A stretch of 64,000 bases of DNA. Origin: Lactarius indigo. Taxonomy: Eukaryota > Basidiomycota > Agaricomycetes > Russulales > Russulaceae. Location of the stretch: NCBI GenBank assembly GCA_025766275.1, contig JAFKAC010000041.1, forward strand, positions 372,001 to 436,000. The letters are read 5' to 3'. Shown piece by piece: positions 44,531 to 56,983 of the stretch. The notes below the pieces were generated by a model, which searched no databases, was not told the DNA's origin, and saw only the letters and a list, made by a program, of their open reading frames with translations. How positions within the stretch are numbered: position 1 is the first letter of the stretch; every line of letters starts with the position of its first letter. The position numbers and the translations under genes are program-made.

Positions 44531-47500
44531 ACGAAAAAATCTGACCTTCCTAATTAGGAAGCGATCCGCCTTGTGGCGCCGTGTGGACCTCCTCAAACGA
44601 TCCTCAACGCATCGGGGAAATGGCTTAGTTTAGATAGATATTCAATACCAGTTTCTTGACGCACTCTAAATGTCTGAACCAAACCAAGAAAAAAAGTGAG
44701 AAAATGAAAAGTAAGTGCTTGAGTAAGGATACAAGAACGCGCTCGACTAATCTTACAACTAATCTAATCACAAACAGTAGTGGAATTAAATTCCATGCGA
44801 CCAGTGTGCTCATCTGCCCAGACTGTAACGAAACAGTTCGTGTTGGGTTTGGTGGAAAGAAGAACCTTGACATCCACCGCACGTCGAAGGCATGCCAGAG
44901 GAAACAAAGCAACAAAAGTAAGGGGCCAAAAAGGGCCCCTGAAAGACCCCCCAAACCTGACCAGCCGAATCATGACCTTCGCGCGTTCTTCAAGCCCCGT
45001 GTACCATTGGTTCCACCAACAGTAGTTGCACCACCGCCAGTCCACACAGATGAAACAAGCTTCAGTGGACTTACCGACAACCTAGAAGTTGACTTGGGAG
45101 CACTAGAAGCATGCGCAAGAATGCCAAGAGGGAAACACACCAGGAAGGATACGTTGGAGGATATCGAAGTGGAGACGGGAGTACCACTTGGAATGCCTCC
45201 ACCCGCAAACGCTGGGAACACCCAAGGAAAGACTCCCTGCCAAAAGGGGATTGAACTGCTGAACAAACTTGAAGCTGCCCTAACACGAATTCCCGACAGC
45301 GTACCTCTTGCAACCTCAGAACACTGGCTCAGTATCTTCTTGGCCGATCCTCACTCTTGTGTTGCCAGCCTGGAGCAAGGCCTGGAGGAAGACTTTGAGG
45401 ACGACTGGATGGTCTTGAACTCGATGTTGAAGACTGCGTTTGGATGGGGAGAGTCAGAGATGCAAGAGAACACGAAGGAAATGCTGAATCGCGGCGCACA
45501 TGGCCTGGATGGTTTCATCCAGTTCTTGAAGTATTTCATCTTGCAACGTGGTCTTGAAGGCGCGATGATCGAGACGAAGGTCAATGGGCTGTTGTGTGAG
45601 ATAGATAATCAGTAAGCAACGGACATGTGAGTATTTGAAGTAGGAGCTCACTGGCATGTACTAGATATGCGCCTGTCCCCATTCCCATCCCCGCCCTCCA
45701 GTCCATCTCTGCTGAAACTGCCACCAGTGTACGCAAGACCAACAGCGTGCTCATGCCTGTGCTTGCCATCGCGAGTGGAACAGTCGAGTCACCAATCATG
45801 CTCGATCATGTCCCTGACAGGGCACCCGAAGCTTGCTTTGATGCTTGCTCCGATGTCACCGAGCATGCCCGTAGTATTTGTGCTGATGGCAAAGATCGGA
45901 CAACACAGAGTGGGTCGAGGATCAGAGCAAGTCTTGAAGGTTGTCGTGGGGCTTATTGTGAAGGCATTCTGGTCCCATTTCCGCATGGAAAAAACCATCA
46001 TATATCCTATCCCTTTGGTATACACAGTGAACGTGACTTACCTTGGGACTACCGCTCGACCCGAGACAAGTTTTATATACAAGCGAAACTATGTCGCAGA
46101 CCCTCGATCAGCAAGGGAAATGCCTGCAACAACTGCCAGGCGCTCACCTCCATACCCATCTATATCAGCATCATGGACCGAATCCAACATGGGGTCCACG
46201 AGAACTCTCCGCTCATCTACCATGGAATCGGTGGTCTTGTTGAAGTTGCTCGGCGCAAAACCGAACAAGTGCGGCAGTTACGATTGACGAAGTTGAACGC
46301 CAGCCAAAGGTTGCTGGGGAAAGCCACTGCCCTTGACAACCACAAACAATGGATAATGGCTATCGCAAGTGGGAGAGTCGATTGAGTTGCGTCTCTGGTA
46401 CAAGAAGGACTAAAGCACAAAGCCGGAATCAAGTCTTTGATCCAGCAGTACGAACGCGCAGCGGAGAAACTTTACCAGCCGAAAGGTTACTCGAATGAAG
46501 ACCTCATGCGTTCAATCGTGATGCTCCGATTGGGCGGAGCACGTGTTGCGGAGTTTGCCCATCGCTCCTTGTCCTTGCCGAGCATCACCACAATACGACG
46601 CAATACAGTTCTGCAATCCCTTATCGTCTCTCCATCTGCGCCAACAGTTTCTGAGGTTGAGAGAAATATTATGTCGTGTCACTCTGGTCTAGCTGGTGCC
46701 GGCGACACTTTGGACCTTGCTTTGGACTCTGGCACAAGCTCTGGCGGACTTCAAGTTATGCATCAGGTCATAATGTTTGATGAGCTCGCTATTGAACAAC
46801 GTGTTCACTGGGACGACTCCACCAACAAATTCCTGGGGTTATGTCGTGAACATGGCCATGAGGTTCCCCTTGATTTCACCTCTGAAAGAGAACTCGATAT
46901 CCTCTGCAATGCGATTAACGATAACCTGGTCCACCTTGCTAGTGAGGCCACTGTCGCAGGAATTGGTGTACTCTCAGAAGTCCCCCGTGAATATTCTGTT
47001 CGGCCAATTATGTTTTCAGGTACTTGCAAGAGAGAGACTGGCCCGCACCATGCACGCATCCTACAGGTGGTTCTCGAGGCGGCCAACAAAGTCAAAGGGC
47101 GGAAGAACTGCACTTATCACACAGTCTGCATTGCATCCAATGGCGAAGCAAAGCGTGGAGACGCATTTGTGATTCTGACAATGAGTTCCCAGCTATCTGC
47201 AAGCTCGCCGATCTATGGGCAGCTCTCCTCGCTGAAGCTCATGAACCACCTGGTCGGTCCAGATGATCTCACAGCTGACAAGGATTTCAAACACGTATTC
47301 AAGCGTCAAAGAAACCTCCTCATGCACCAGAAAGGTGTTTTGATTCAAGGCTTTTGTGTCACTCCTGCCATACTTTGGACGCACCTCGAATCACATGGTG
47401 TCCCCTCGCATCGACTGCAGTCTCTCCTCAATCCCAATGACAAGCAGGACGTCATCCTCGCATATTCTCTCCTGAAGGAAGTATGGTCGCTTCCTCCTCC

Positions 47501-47596
47501 ACCAGCCGGTTCCAGCCCCTCTTTCACCCGTGCGTGCGAGGCCCTTAACATATACGGACAATTTGCCCTCCATTTAATGATGCCCTATGTCTGCGT

Positions 47597-48779
47597 TGTA
47601 ACGGCAGCACGGCCCTTGGGCCCGAAACTGGCTGTTTCCGAGTATCTCAGCCACTCCGCAATCGTCACCCGTCACGCTTATCTCGTCCATCACTACCAAC
47701 TCATCAACCTGTCCTCGCTCACTTCGCCTCGCCTCGTCTTTCACCCTTCCTCCTTCATCTCGTCGTCAAATCTGTCGTTCCTTGCCTCGCCATCTTCCCC
47801 GTCTCTTCTGTCATCATCGGACGCCACCCGATTGCCCGTAATAGGGCTAACGTCGCCTTCAAGCCTCCCAACTGCGACGCCAACGGCCTCAAGTCTACCA
47901 TGCTTCCACCACTCACCATTCCTTTGCTTTCCCCGACGTCTTCATCGCCTCCTTCATGTCTTCACCCTCGGCCGATCGACTTCGCGTCATTGCCTCTCAA
48001 GCCACGACTTTTCGTCGAACTGTTCTAGTTCGCGCTCTCTGTCTCGGGCACAGGCGCGCCCAATATCGTTTAATTTTACCCTTCTTTTTCTGACATTTTT
48101 CTTTGTACTCGTAGTGCGCGTCGTTGATACGTCCGGCGCTGTCGTTCGGCCACGCTCCCTTGTTCCCCGACTCCTACCTTCACGATGACTCGTACCCTTT
48201 TCCCCGCGCTCGCCTCGTGTTTCCACCTGTTGATTCCCTCTTCACCTACAACTTTTAGTTTACCTTTCCCCACTTTTACACGTCCTTCCTCACACTTTTC
48301 GACTTATTCGCGATTTTACTTCGTCTGGCTTTAGGTACCGACCGCATGTATAAAAGCCTCGGGTTCGCGTTCGGAATGTATCAGTTGATCTTCCCCCATC
48401 CTTTCCCTTTCATATTTCGTGTGATTCAACTGTCTTTCGGGTCAGGCCTTAAAGTCGAAGGCACTCGAATCGCTTTTCTCAATCGCTCGAAGTCGTACCC
48501 CTCGCCTACCTCAAGATCGACTCTCGTCTCATCTTCTCGACTCCATCGCTAACCCCTTTGTTCCTCTCTAGATAATTTCCCTTCGCGATTGATCTAACGA
48601 TCTTCGCGAAGTGTTCTTTTGCTCGGCTCTGTCCATCATCTCTCTTGTTAACGTCTCGGGTCATTCCTCTCGTATCAATCCCTTATCCCGTCATCATCCT
48701 GGGCTGCTTTCCCTTTTAACTCCCCTCTACTGCACCCTCTGCCCACGCTTACTCACGCACGCGCTTTCGAGCACGTTCA
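47597..48779 (+). repeat. 5' LTR of G4
   Basis: Begins TGTAACGGCAGCACGG and ends CACGTTCA. GTATAAAAG lies at about 48348-48356. The first roughly 785 bp match the 3' LTR with about a dozen differences; after about 48380 the similarity falls to a clearly lower level. Confidence 0.9.
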
Positions 48780-48780
48780 C

Positions 48781-48798
48781 CTGGCTGCCCCAGTGAGG
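48781..48798 (+). promoter_or_regulatory. primer-binding site of G4
   Basis: TGGCTGCCCCAGTGAGGC begins one base after the LTR end with TGG, the complement of the tRNA CCA tail. The tRNA species is not identified. Confidence 0.5.
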
Positions 48799-48877
48799 CA
48801 GAGTTAAGTGTTTTACTTCCTCCCCTCCCCTACCTTCGACTACTCCCACCTCACGGTCGCCTTTGGTGACCAACCAT

Positions 48878-50589
48878 ATGCCCAAGCAGCCCAAACTTCC
48901 ACCCAGAGATCCGTTAACCGGGAAGTTTCTCAAGAACATCCCCTCGTCCCAACCACCAGCTCCTTCTGATTCCCTACTCGATCCATCAATTCGCGAACGC
49001 GAACCCTCCCCCAGCTCCTCAACACTTTCCAATCCCATAGAAGATATCTCCTCCGACACTATCTCCACCCCTCGCCTCTCCCTCGTCTTTCCGAAAACAA
49101 TCCGTCATTCGATCCCCGGTTCTTTTTCACCTTCGGATTCCCCTTCAGATACTTCGGCTCCAGTCTCGACTCTCGTGTCTAAACGTCTCACTTCCCCTTC
49201 CTTGATCCCTATTCCTGTAACTAGAACCCCTTCTCCAGTTTCCCTGTCTCGTGCGCCTCTCGAATCGTCCTCATCCAGTGCCTCTTCCGACTCTTCTTCT
49301 TCGGCTTCTTCTTCTCAAACCATTACTCTCGCGCTTCGGTCCTCGTCTACTGTTCTCCCTGTAAACTTCAGAGCCTCTCAATTCTTGTCGACTCGTCCCG
49401 ATCCCCCTCAATCTCAAACCAGCTTAGACCCTACCTCTTCCTCCCAAGCGTCTTCGGCCTCCATAGTCCCACACACCTTCGTCCTCATCCCTTGTACCAA
49501 CTCAGCCCTCTACTTCCCAGTCACCCGACACAACCACCATATCTGCATCTACCCAAGCGTCCACTCTCAGACTTCCCGCACCATCAACATCACCAGTAAA
49601 TTTACCACCACCTCCTGCGCCTTCTGCACCACCAACCGCCCCACCCACACAACCAGTAAATCCACCAGTACCACCCGCACCTCCCGTTGCACCTCTAGCA
49701 CCTCTCATACAACCAGCACCACTCACACCACCTGCACCTGTCATTATGGCCGCTAATCCACCTACCGGCCCTGCAGCTATGCCATCCGCTCGAGAACGGC
49801 GAGCACCATTCTTTTCAGGACGCGTTGGAGATCCGCTTGACGAATTTCTTCGGGAATACGAGGAACTAGCTACCACCTATGCGCTCACACCCCAGCAGAA
49901 AGTAGAAACCATCCTTCGCTACATCCCACACGATCTGCGAGAGTTGTGGAAGATTCTTGAGGGATATCCAACGCACGACTGGGCACTCTTTCGGCAATCA
50001 CTTGAGCGCATCTACGAGGGAACTTCGGCACAATCCAGGCACTCAAAACAAAAGCTGTACGACTTTGCTCATTACAACAGTCGGTCGCGCATGCGCGATG
50101 AGGAAGACGTCATGGGGTACTATCGACAATTCTTAGTCTTTTGTGAGCCCCTCATCGAAGCCAACCGAATCACAACCGACGAGCGCGATTACGCGTTCTG
50201 GTACAGGATTTCATCCCGATGACCGAGAAAAGCTATCGCCCAGACTCCTTGCTAAGTTCCCTGACCAACCTATCGGACAACCTTACAGCTTCAGCGAAGT
50301 ATTCAAAATTGCTCGCGCCGTCTTCTCCAGTTCCCCCTTCTTCCCCTTCCAACTACAAGAGCGCTGGGACCATCTTGCCAACCATGAAAAATCCCTAGGC
50401 CAAGGCTTTGGCCCATCCATTCGTGACCCCCGAGGACTGGATCAAGAGGCACGAGGAAGGGGTCGAGCACCTTTCTTCGACTTCAATTCTAGAAACACTT
50501 ATGCTCGACCGGATTATGCTCGTCCAGACTGGGATCTTGGGCGAGGCCATTCCACTCAGCATCATCTCGCCAATGCCTCATGCTACTGA
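48878..50589 (+). pseudogene. gag: G4 Gag, frameshifted
   Basis: Starts MPKQPKLPPRDPLTGKF, followed by a long Ser/Thr/Pro-rich region to about 49740. The capsid-like part then continues in another frame at 49746-50222 (RRAPFFSGRVGDPLDEFLRE, LRYIPHDLRELWKILEGYP, FRQSLERIYEG). It changes frame again near 50200-50215, where YAFWYR should join GFHPDDREKLSPRL. The remaining Gag tail is split between two frames to about 51170, including a zinc-knuckle-like CAFCSQTNHRIRECP at about 51078-51120. Non-functional as it stands. Confidence 0.75.
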
Positions 50590-51078
50590 ACCACTCTACG
50601 CTCGAGCCCCTGACCCTCAAATCTACACTCGCACCCTTCCTGATCATTACACTCATGCTCCCGATCCTCATGCCTCTGATCCTTACAATCGTCCTCCCGA
50701 AACCTACGCTCGCGCTCCTGAACCTCCTCACCCCCGCACTCACGCTCCCGGGCCTTCTGTCGAGACTAAGACTGTACGCTTCAAAGAGCCTACTCGGGAA
50801 GAAGAAGACCGCGAAGCTAGAAGATCTAATGGACAAGATGCATGGTCTTTCCATGCGAGAACGAAGCTATGCTGTCCTCTATGCTCGACTCGCTCATCGT
50901 TATCCCGACGTCGCAAGGAACGTCCCTAAGCCCGAGCTGACTCAACCATCATATGCCTTCCAAACGCCCTCCACTCCAACTTCTTCATCCCGTCAACCTT
51001 GGACTGAACGCTCGGTTCCTGCTCCCCCTCCTGCTGTATCTTCCGATTCCTCATTCTTTCGTTCACGCGCTATGAGTT

Positions 51079-54000
51079 GTGCCTTCTGCTCACAGACTAA
51101 TCACCGTATTCGAGAATGTCCAATTGCGCAAGAATATGTCCGCTTGGGACGAGCTGTTGTCATCAAGTGATCGCATCCACCTACCCAATGGCCAGCCGAT
51201 CCCTAACAACGTCCCTGGGGCCAACTTGCAGACGAAGATCAACACTTGGATGGCCGGAAATATGGCAGACACTGCCGATCCCTCCCCATTCATTCACGAC
51301 CCTCCACCTCACGCTGCAAACAGTTTCGAGATCGTACCGGAAGGAACTTACGGTCAAGCAGTCCAGCAAGCTCACATTGTCGAAGTCCCAACTGTTGACG
51401 AGCCTGAGAGCGGCAGTAACGAAGTAGGAGAGGACGCGCATGATCTATTTGAGACCTATGCAACCCAGAAGAAGAAACGAGACGCGAAGGCGTCGCAGCT
51501 CCCGGAGCTCGCACGAACGAGTAAGTCTACCACCCCGACTACTGCTCCCTCGAGCAAAGTGTCTCCGAGCAAGACCCCCGCCAGCACGAACCCCACTAGC
51601 AAGACCTCTGCAACCACACCCATCCCTTCCGACACGCCGCATCCCTCTTCCAATAACATGCCAGCTCCTGCACCAGTTACCACACCTTCTCCTTCCTCAT
51701 CTACATCTCCTCGCGCTGCGCCACAGTATCGTTACCAGTCCAACGCAGAAGATCAGCGACTGACCACTGAGCTGTACCAATGGCTCCTTGATGGCAAACT
51801 GTCCCTCGTCACACCTGCTCATGTCCTTGCTGCCAGCCCATTCATTCGCAAAGAACTAATCGAGCGTCTTAGGACTCGCAGGGTCGATGCTGCCAACTTC
51901 GAAGAGCCCGCATCTTCCTCATCCATTCCCCCTTCCACAGTCCTTGAACTTTCCACCCCTCGTACTGCTGAATACTCACTTCCTCTGCGCGAGATCGATA
52001 TCTTAATCAATGGCATCGTCTCTGAAGCCGGCGTACTGGACCAAGGCTCTCAAATTGTTGTTATCCGGAAGGACTTGGCTCAAGAAGCTGGTGTATTCAT
52101 CAACCATGACCATCGGCTCGAGATGGAAGGTGCTAACGGACTAGTTAGCAAAACTCTAGGCTGTGCTGAGAATCTGTTGATGCAAGTCGGTGACGTCTCC
52201 TTTGAAGTCCATGCTCACGTTGTCGACCATGCCCCATTTCGTCTTCTTCTTGGTCGCCCCTTCCATCATCTTCTTCTTTGCCGACTCGAAGACCATCCTG
52301 ATGGACGTGTCGATGTGTCTGTCCGCGATCCCGCCGATCCCGCTCGCTCAATCTCTATCCCATCTCGTGCTCGTAAGGCTCAGGTTGGCTTTGTTCGGGC
52401 CCTCTCCCTTGACTCACACCCTGCTCCTCCTCATTTCGACGGGCTTCGCTCATATCATAATTCAGCATTCAACTTCTTGTCTCAGACGACCTCGGAACCT
52501 GTCTTAGCCTACAAACGAGTCGCCAAGAAGGTACGACCTGTTCCCGCTTCACTTCCTGAGGACTACCGTATCATTCGCCGTATCCCTGTCGACCCTCTCC
52601 TTTCACTTCCCGCGCTTCCAACTCATCCTCCCGACTTTACACCTGGTACTCGGCTTACTCAGGAACGTCTCGACGACCTGGACCTCAATCGCTACGGTTT
52701 TCTTCTGCCCGAAGAATTGAAGTTGTTGCACCACATTCTTCGTGTCAACGAGCTCGGGCTAGCTTGGACCGAGGCCGAGAAAGGTCGGTTCCGTGACGAC
52801 TATGTCTCACCCATCAAGATCCCCGTGATCGAACACGTCCCCTGGGTCCAGAAGAATATCCCCATTCCCACCGGCATCCTCGATCAAGTTATTCAAATTT
52901 TCCGAGAAAAGTTTGCAGCCGGAGTTTACGAACATTCAGACGCTTCATACCGGTCTCGCTGGTTCTGCGTGAAGAAGAAGAACGGCTCATTACGCCTTGT
53001 CCATGACCTCCAACCTCTAAATGCTGTGACTGTTCGAAACTCTGGTGTACCCCCGCTTGCTGATCAACTCATCGAGGCGATGGCTGGCCGCGCGTGCTAT
53101 AGCATGCTAGACCTGTTCGTCGGCTATGATCACCGCACTCTTGACATCGCCTCTTGTGATCTGACCACCATCCAGTCTCCAATCGGCGCTCTTCGTCTCA
53201 CATGTTTACCTCAGGGCTGGACTAACTGCCGTTGCCATTTTCCATGAAGATGTCACCTTTATCTTGGAAGCGGAGATTCCTCACGTTGCTTGGCCCTTTG
53301 TCGACGACTGTAGCATCAAGGGCCTGGCCTCGCGCTTTGAAACAGAAGATGGACGGCTTTGAAGTCATTCCCGAAAACCCCGGCATTCGCAAATTCATCT
53401 GGCAGCATCTCAACGACGTTCATCGTATTCTCCATCGTCTCGGCTGTGCTGGCGCCACTGTTTCGGCCAAGAAGCTTTTCGTCGCTGTGCCTGAAGTCGT
53501 CATTCTCGGGCACAAGTGCAATTACGACGGACGTGTACCCTGACGACTCCAAAATCGCGAAGATCCGGGACTGGCCCACGTGCAAGAACATCACGGACGT
53601 TCGGGCTTTCCTCGGCCTAGCTGGCTACATGCGAATCTGGATTCGTAACTATTCGGCAATCGCTCGCCCCCTCGTTAACCTCACGCGCAAAGGGGAAACT
53701 TTCATCTGGGAAGAACAGCACGAAGAAGCCATGCAACACCTCAAGGATGCGATCATCAATTCCCCGGCTCTTATCTCCATCGACTACACTACTGATCGCC
53801 CTGTCTTCTTAGCTGTGGACTCATCTTGGCGCGGAGTTGGCTGGATCTTGTCTCAGGAGTGCGCTGATGGCAAACGTCGTCCTTCTCGCTTCGGTTCAAT
53901 TTCTTGGAACGAGCGCGAATCTAACTATTCCCAGCCGAAGATCGAGCTCTACGGACTTTTCCGGGCTCTTCGCGCCCTTCGACTTCACCTCGTCGGCGTC

Positions 54001-55686
54001 CTCAATCTCATTGTCGAGATGGATGCAGTTTTCGTTCGCGGCATGCTCAACAACCCCGACATCCAGCCCAACGCCGTCATCAATCGTTGGATTGCCGCCA
54101 TCCTTCTCTTTGACTTCAAGCTCGTTCATGTTCCCGCTGAAAAGCATCAAGGCCCCGACAGGACTCTCAAGACGCGAACCTGTGGAAGGGGAGGATGACG
54201 ATGAAGACGATCCCGAAGAATGGATCGACAACACGCTTGGACTCAGTATCTGGGCGACCTCTACGCTAATAACTCTCTCAGCAGCCCTGCATCAGCAAGG
54301 TTACGAACTCGGTTCTCTCGTTCAACTCGGAAGAAGACAAGATTACCGACCCTTCCATCAATTTTCCCTCCACACGCAAATTTCTCGATACAGACGTCGA
54401 GTTAGACAACATCCGATCCTATCTGGAGACCCTCAAGATCCCTCCCGGATTCAACAACGATGACGACGCTTGGCAGAAACTCCTCAAGAAGACAAAGCGC
54501 TACTCATTGCTAGACGGGCGACTCTGGCGACGCAATCCCTCTGGCCGAGACCAGCTGATCATCCCTTATTCCCAGCGCTACCACATCATTCGCGACGTTC
54601 ACGACAACCTCGGCCATAAAGGTGTGTACTCCACGAGGCGCACTCTTCTCGATCGTTTCTGGTGGCCCTCCCTCGATCACGACATCAAATGGTACATCAA
54701 GACCTGTCACCAATGCCAACTCCGCCAAACTACCAAGGTCCGCATCCCTCCTGTCGTCCCCATCCCCGCTCCTCTCTTTCGCAAAGCCTACATCGACACC
54801 ATGCACATGACTGCTTCTGGCGGTTGTACTTACCTCGTCCAAGCTCGCTGTTCCCTCACCGCCTGGCCTGAGTGGCGCGCCCTTCGCACAGAGACTGGTC
54901 ATACGATTGGCAAGTTCATTTTCGAAGAAATTCTCTGCCGCTGGGGTGCTGTGGAGGAGATCGTCACTGACAACGGCTCGGCTTATGTTGCGGCGCTGGA
55001 CTGGCTAGCTAACAAGTTCAACATTCGACACATTCGCATTTCGGCTTACAACTCCAGGGCAAACGGCATCGTCGAACGACAACACAGGACCATTCGGGAT
55101 TCCCTACTCAAGGCTTGCGAAAGGCGAAGCTTCAAAATGGCTAGGCGTAGCGCCCTACGTTTTCTGGGCAGACAGAGTCACCACCCGTCGCTCTACTGGA
55201 CATTCCCCCTTCTTCATGGCTCACGGCATCGAACCCATCCTTCCTTTCGACCTCGCTCAGGCGACTTTCCTTGTTCCTAATCTCACCACCCCTCTCTCCA
55301 CTTCTGAACTCATCGCTATCCGATCGCGTCAGCTCCAGATGCGTGAGGACGACTTGGCTCGTATTCGAGACGACATCGTGAAGAGTCGAGTCTCGGCTGC
55401 TCATAGTTTCGGGCGACATACTGCCCAGAAGATAGGAACCACCCCCACTTCGTTCTCTCTCGGGGACCTGGTTCTGATCCGAAACTCTGTAGCCGAGACC
55501 ACTCATTCTCGTAAGATGAAACCTCGTTATTTCGGTCCCATGGTGGTGGTGAAGAAGACCCGCAATGGAGCCTATCGACTTGCTGAGCTCGACGGCGCTG
55601 TGTCGAAACTTCGTTTTGCTGCCTTTCGTCTTGTCCCTTATCACGCTCGCTCACAGTTCAGCCATTTCGGTCACGCAGTTTGCTAG
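51079..55686 (+). pseudogene. pol: G4 Pol, broken by several frameshifts
   Basis: The protease-like domain spans about 51980-52310 (EIDILINGIVSEAGVLDQGS, a D-Q-G-S variant in place of DSGA, and FRLLLGRPF). Reverse transcriptase starts near 52860 (RLVHDLQPLNAVTVRNSG, CYSMLDLFVGYDHRTLDI). It shifts frame near 53225, so the FVDD active site at about 53300 lies in a different frame. It shifts again near 53525 and continues with DWPTCKNITDVRAFLGL, RNase H-like AVDSSWRGVGWILSQE and LVHVPAEKHQGPD. Integrase is at 54507-55150 (DNLGHKGVYSTRRTLLDRFW, CHQCQLRQ, IVTDNGSAYV, NGIVERQHRTIRD). A final shift near 55140-55220 leads to MKPRYFGPMVVVKKTRNGAY. There is no chromodomain. The set matches a common Agaricomycete Gypsy group distinct from G1-G3. 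Confidence 0.85.
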
Positions 55687-55787
55687 ATTCCGAGGACCTC
55701 GATGTCCTCAACGACGCTGCAGAAGACCCCGCAGAAGCCGAAGAAGACTTGACCGGGGACGGTCAAGATTTTTAACCCCCCAGGAGG

Positions 55788-56983
55788 TGTAACGGCAGCA
55801 CGGCCCTTGGGCCTGAAACTGGCTGTTTCCGAGTATCTCAGCCACTCCGCAATCGTCACCCATCACGCTTATCTCGTCCATCACCTACCAACTCATCAAC
55901 CTGTCCTCGCTCACTTCGCCTCGCCTCGTCTTTCACCCTTCCTCCTTCATCTCGTCGTCAAATCTGTCGTTCCTTGCCTCGCCATCTTCCCCGTCTCTTC
56001 TGTCATCAGTCGGACGCCACCCGATTGCCCGTAATAGGCTAACGTTGCCTTCAAGCCTCCCAACTGCGACGCCAACGGCCTCAAGTCTACCATGCTTCCA
56101 CCACTCACCATTCCTTTGCTTTCCCCGACGTCTTCATCGCCTCCTTCATGTCTTCACCCTCGGCCGATCGACTTCGCGTCATCGCCTCTCAAGCCACGAC
56201 TTTTCGTCGAACTGTTCTAGTTCGCGCTCTCTGTCTCGGGCACAGGCGCGCCCAATATCGTTTAATTTTACCCTTCTTTTTCTGACATTTTTCTTTGTAC
56301 TCGTAGTGCGCGTCGTTGATACGTCCGGCGCTGTCGTTCGGCCACGCTCCCTTGTTCCCCGACTCCTACCTTCACTGATGACTCGTACCCTTTTCCCCGC
56401 GCTCGCCTCGTGTTTCCACCTGTTGATTCCCTCTTCACCTACAACTTTTAGTTTACCTTTCCCCACTTTTACACGTCCTTCCTCACACCTTTCGACTTAT
56501 TCGCGATTTACTTCGTCTGGCTTTAGGTACTGACCGCATGTATAAAAGCCTCGGGTTCGCGTTCAGAATGTACCAGTCAATTTCCCCCTCCAGTTTTCAT
56601 TCCTGTCTGCTCTTCTCCTGTGTGATTTAACGACTTTTCGAGGTCAGGTCCAAAGTCTAGGACACCCGACGTTGTTTCTTCACGCTGCCTTCCTTCCTTT
56701 GCTTCAAGATCGACTCTCATCTCATTACCCCTGCTCCATCCCACTAACATTTGTCTTTCTCTAGGTAACCTCTCTTCGCGATTAATCTCACGATTTTCGC
56801 GAAGTGTTCTTCTGCTCGACTCTCCCTCCCTGCCTCTTAAGTTGCTCGACTTTGCGTACTCTTCGGTACATTTCTTGTTGCCAATTCCCGTGTCCTATCG
56901 CTTTCTCGGGCTGCTCTCTTTTAACTTCCCTCCTTCCCACTCTCTGCCCACGTTTCTCACGCACGCGCTTTCGAGCACGTTCA
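55788..56983 (+). repeat. 3' LTR of G4
   Basis: Preceded by the purine-rich CCAGGAGG. U3 is close to that of the 5' LTR, including several one-base indels. R/U5 from about 56570 on is of a different subtype, although both retain the motifs TTCGCGATT and TTCGCGAAGTGTTCTT. Confidence 0.9.

Larger units (their letters stand above)
47597..56983 (+). mobile_element. Gypsy element G4, degenerate, with mosaic LTR pair
   Basis: A 9387-bp element with LTRs 47597-48779 (1183 bp) and 55788-56983 (1196 bp). The target duplication is GCGT, or GCGTT if the first LTR base is counted (47593-47597 and 56984-56988). It is unrelated in primer type to G1/G2: the primer site begins TGGCTGCCCC just after the LTR, which looks like tRNA priming. 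Gag and Pol are broken by several frameshifts. The LTRs agree closely in U3 and diverge strongly downstream of the TATA box. Confidence 0.9.

Noticed and set aside
15218..46385. UGA as a reassigned or sense codon, since so many internal stops are TGA
   Set aside because: Gag, Plavaka and Copia frames also end with TGA, other copies have CGA at several of the same positions, and fungal nuclear codes do not reassign UGA in this group. Mutation explains it better.
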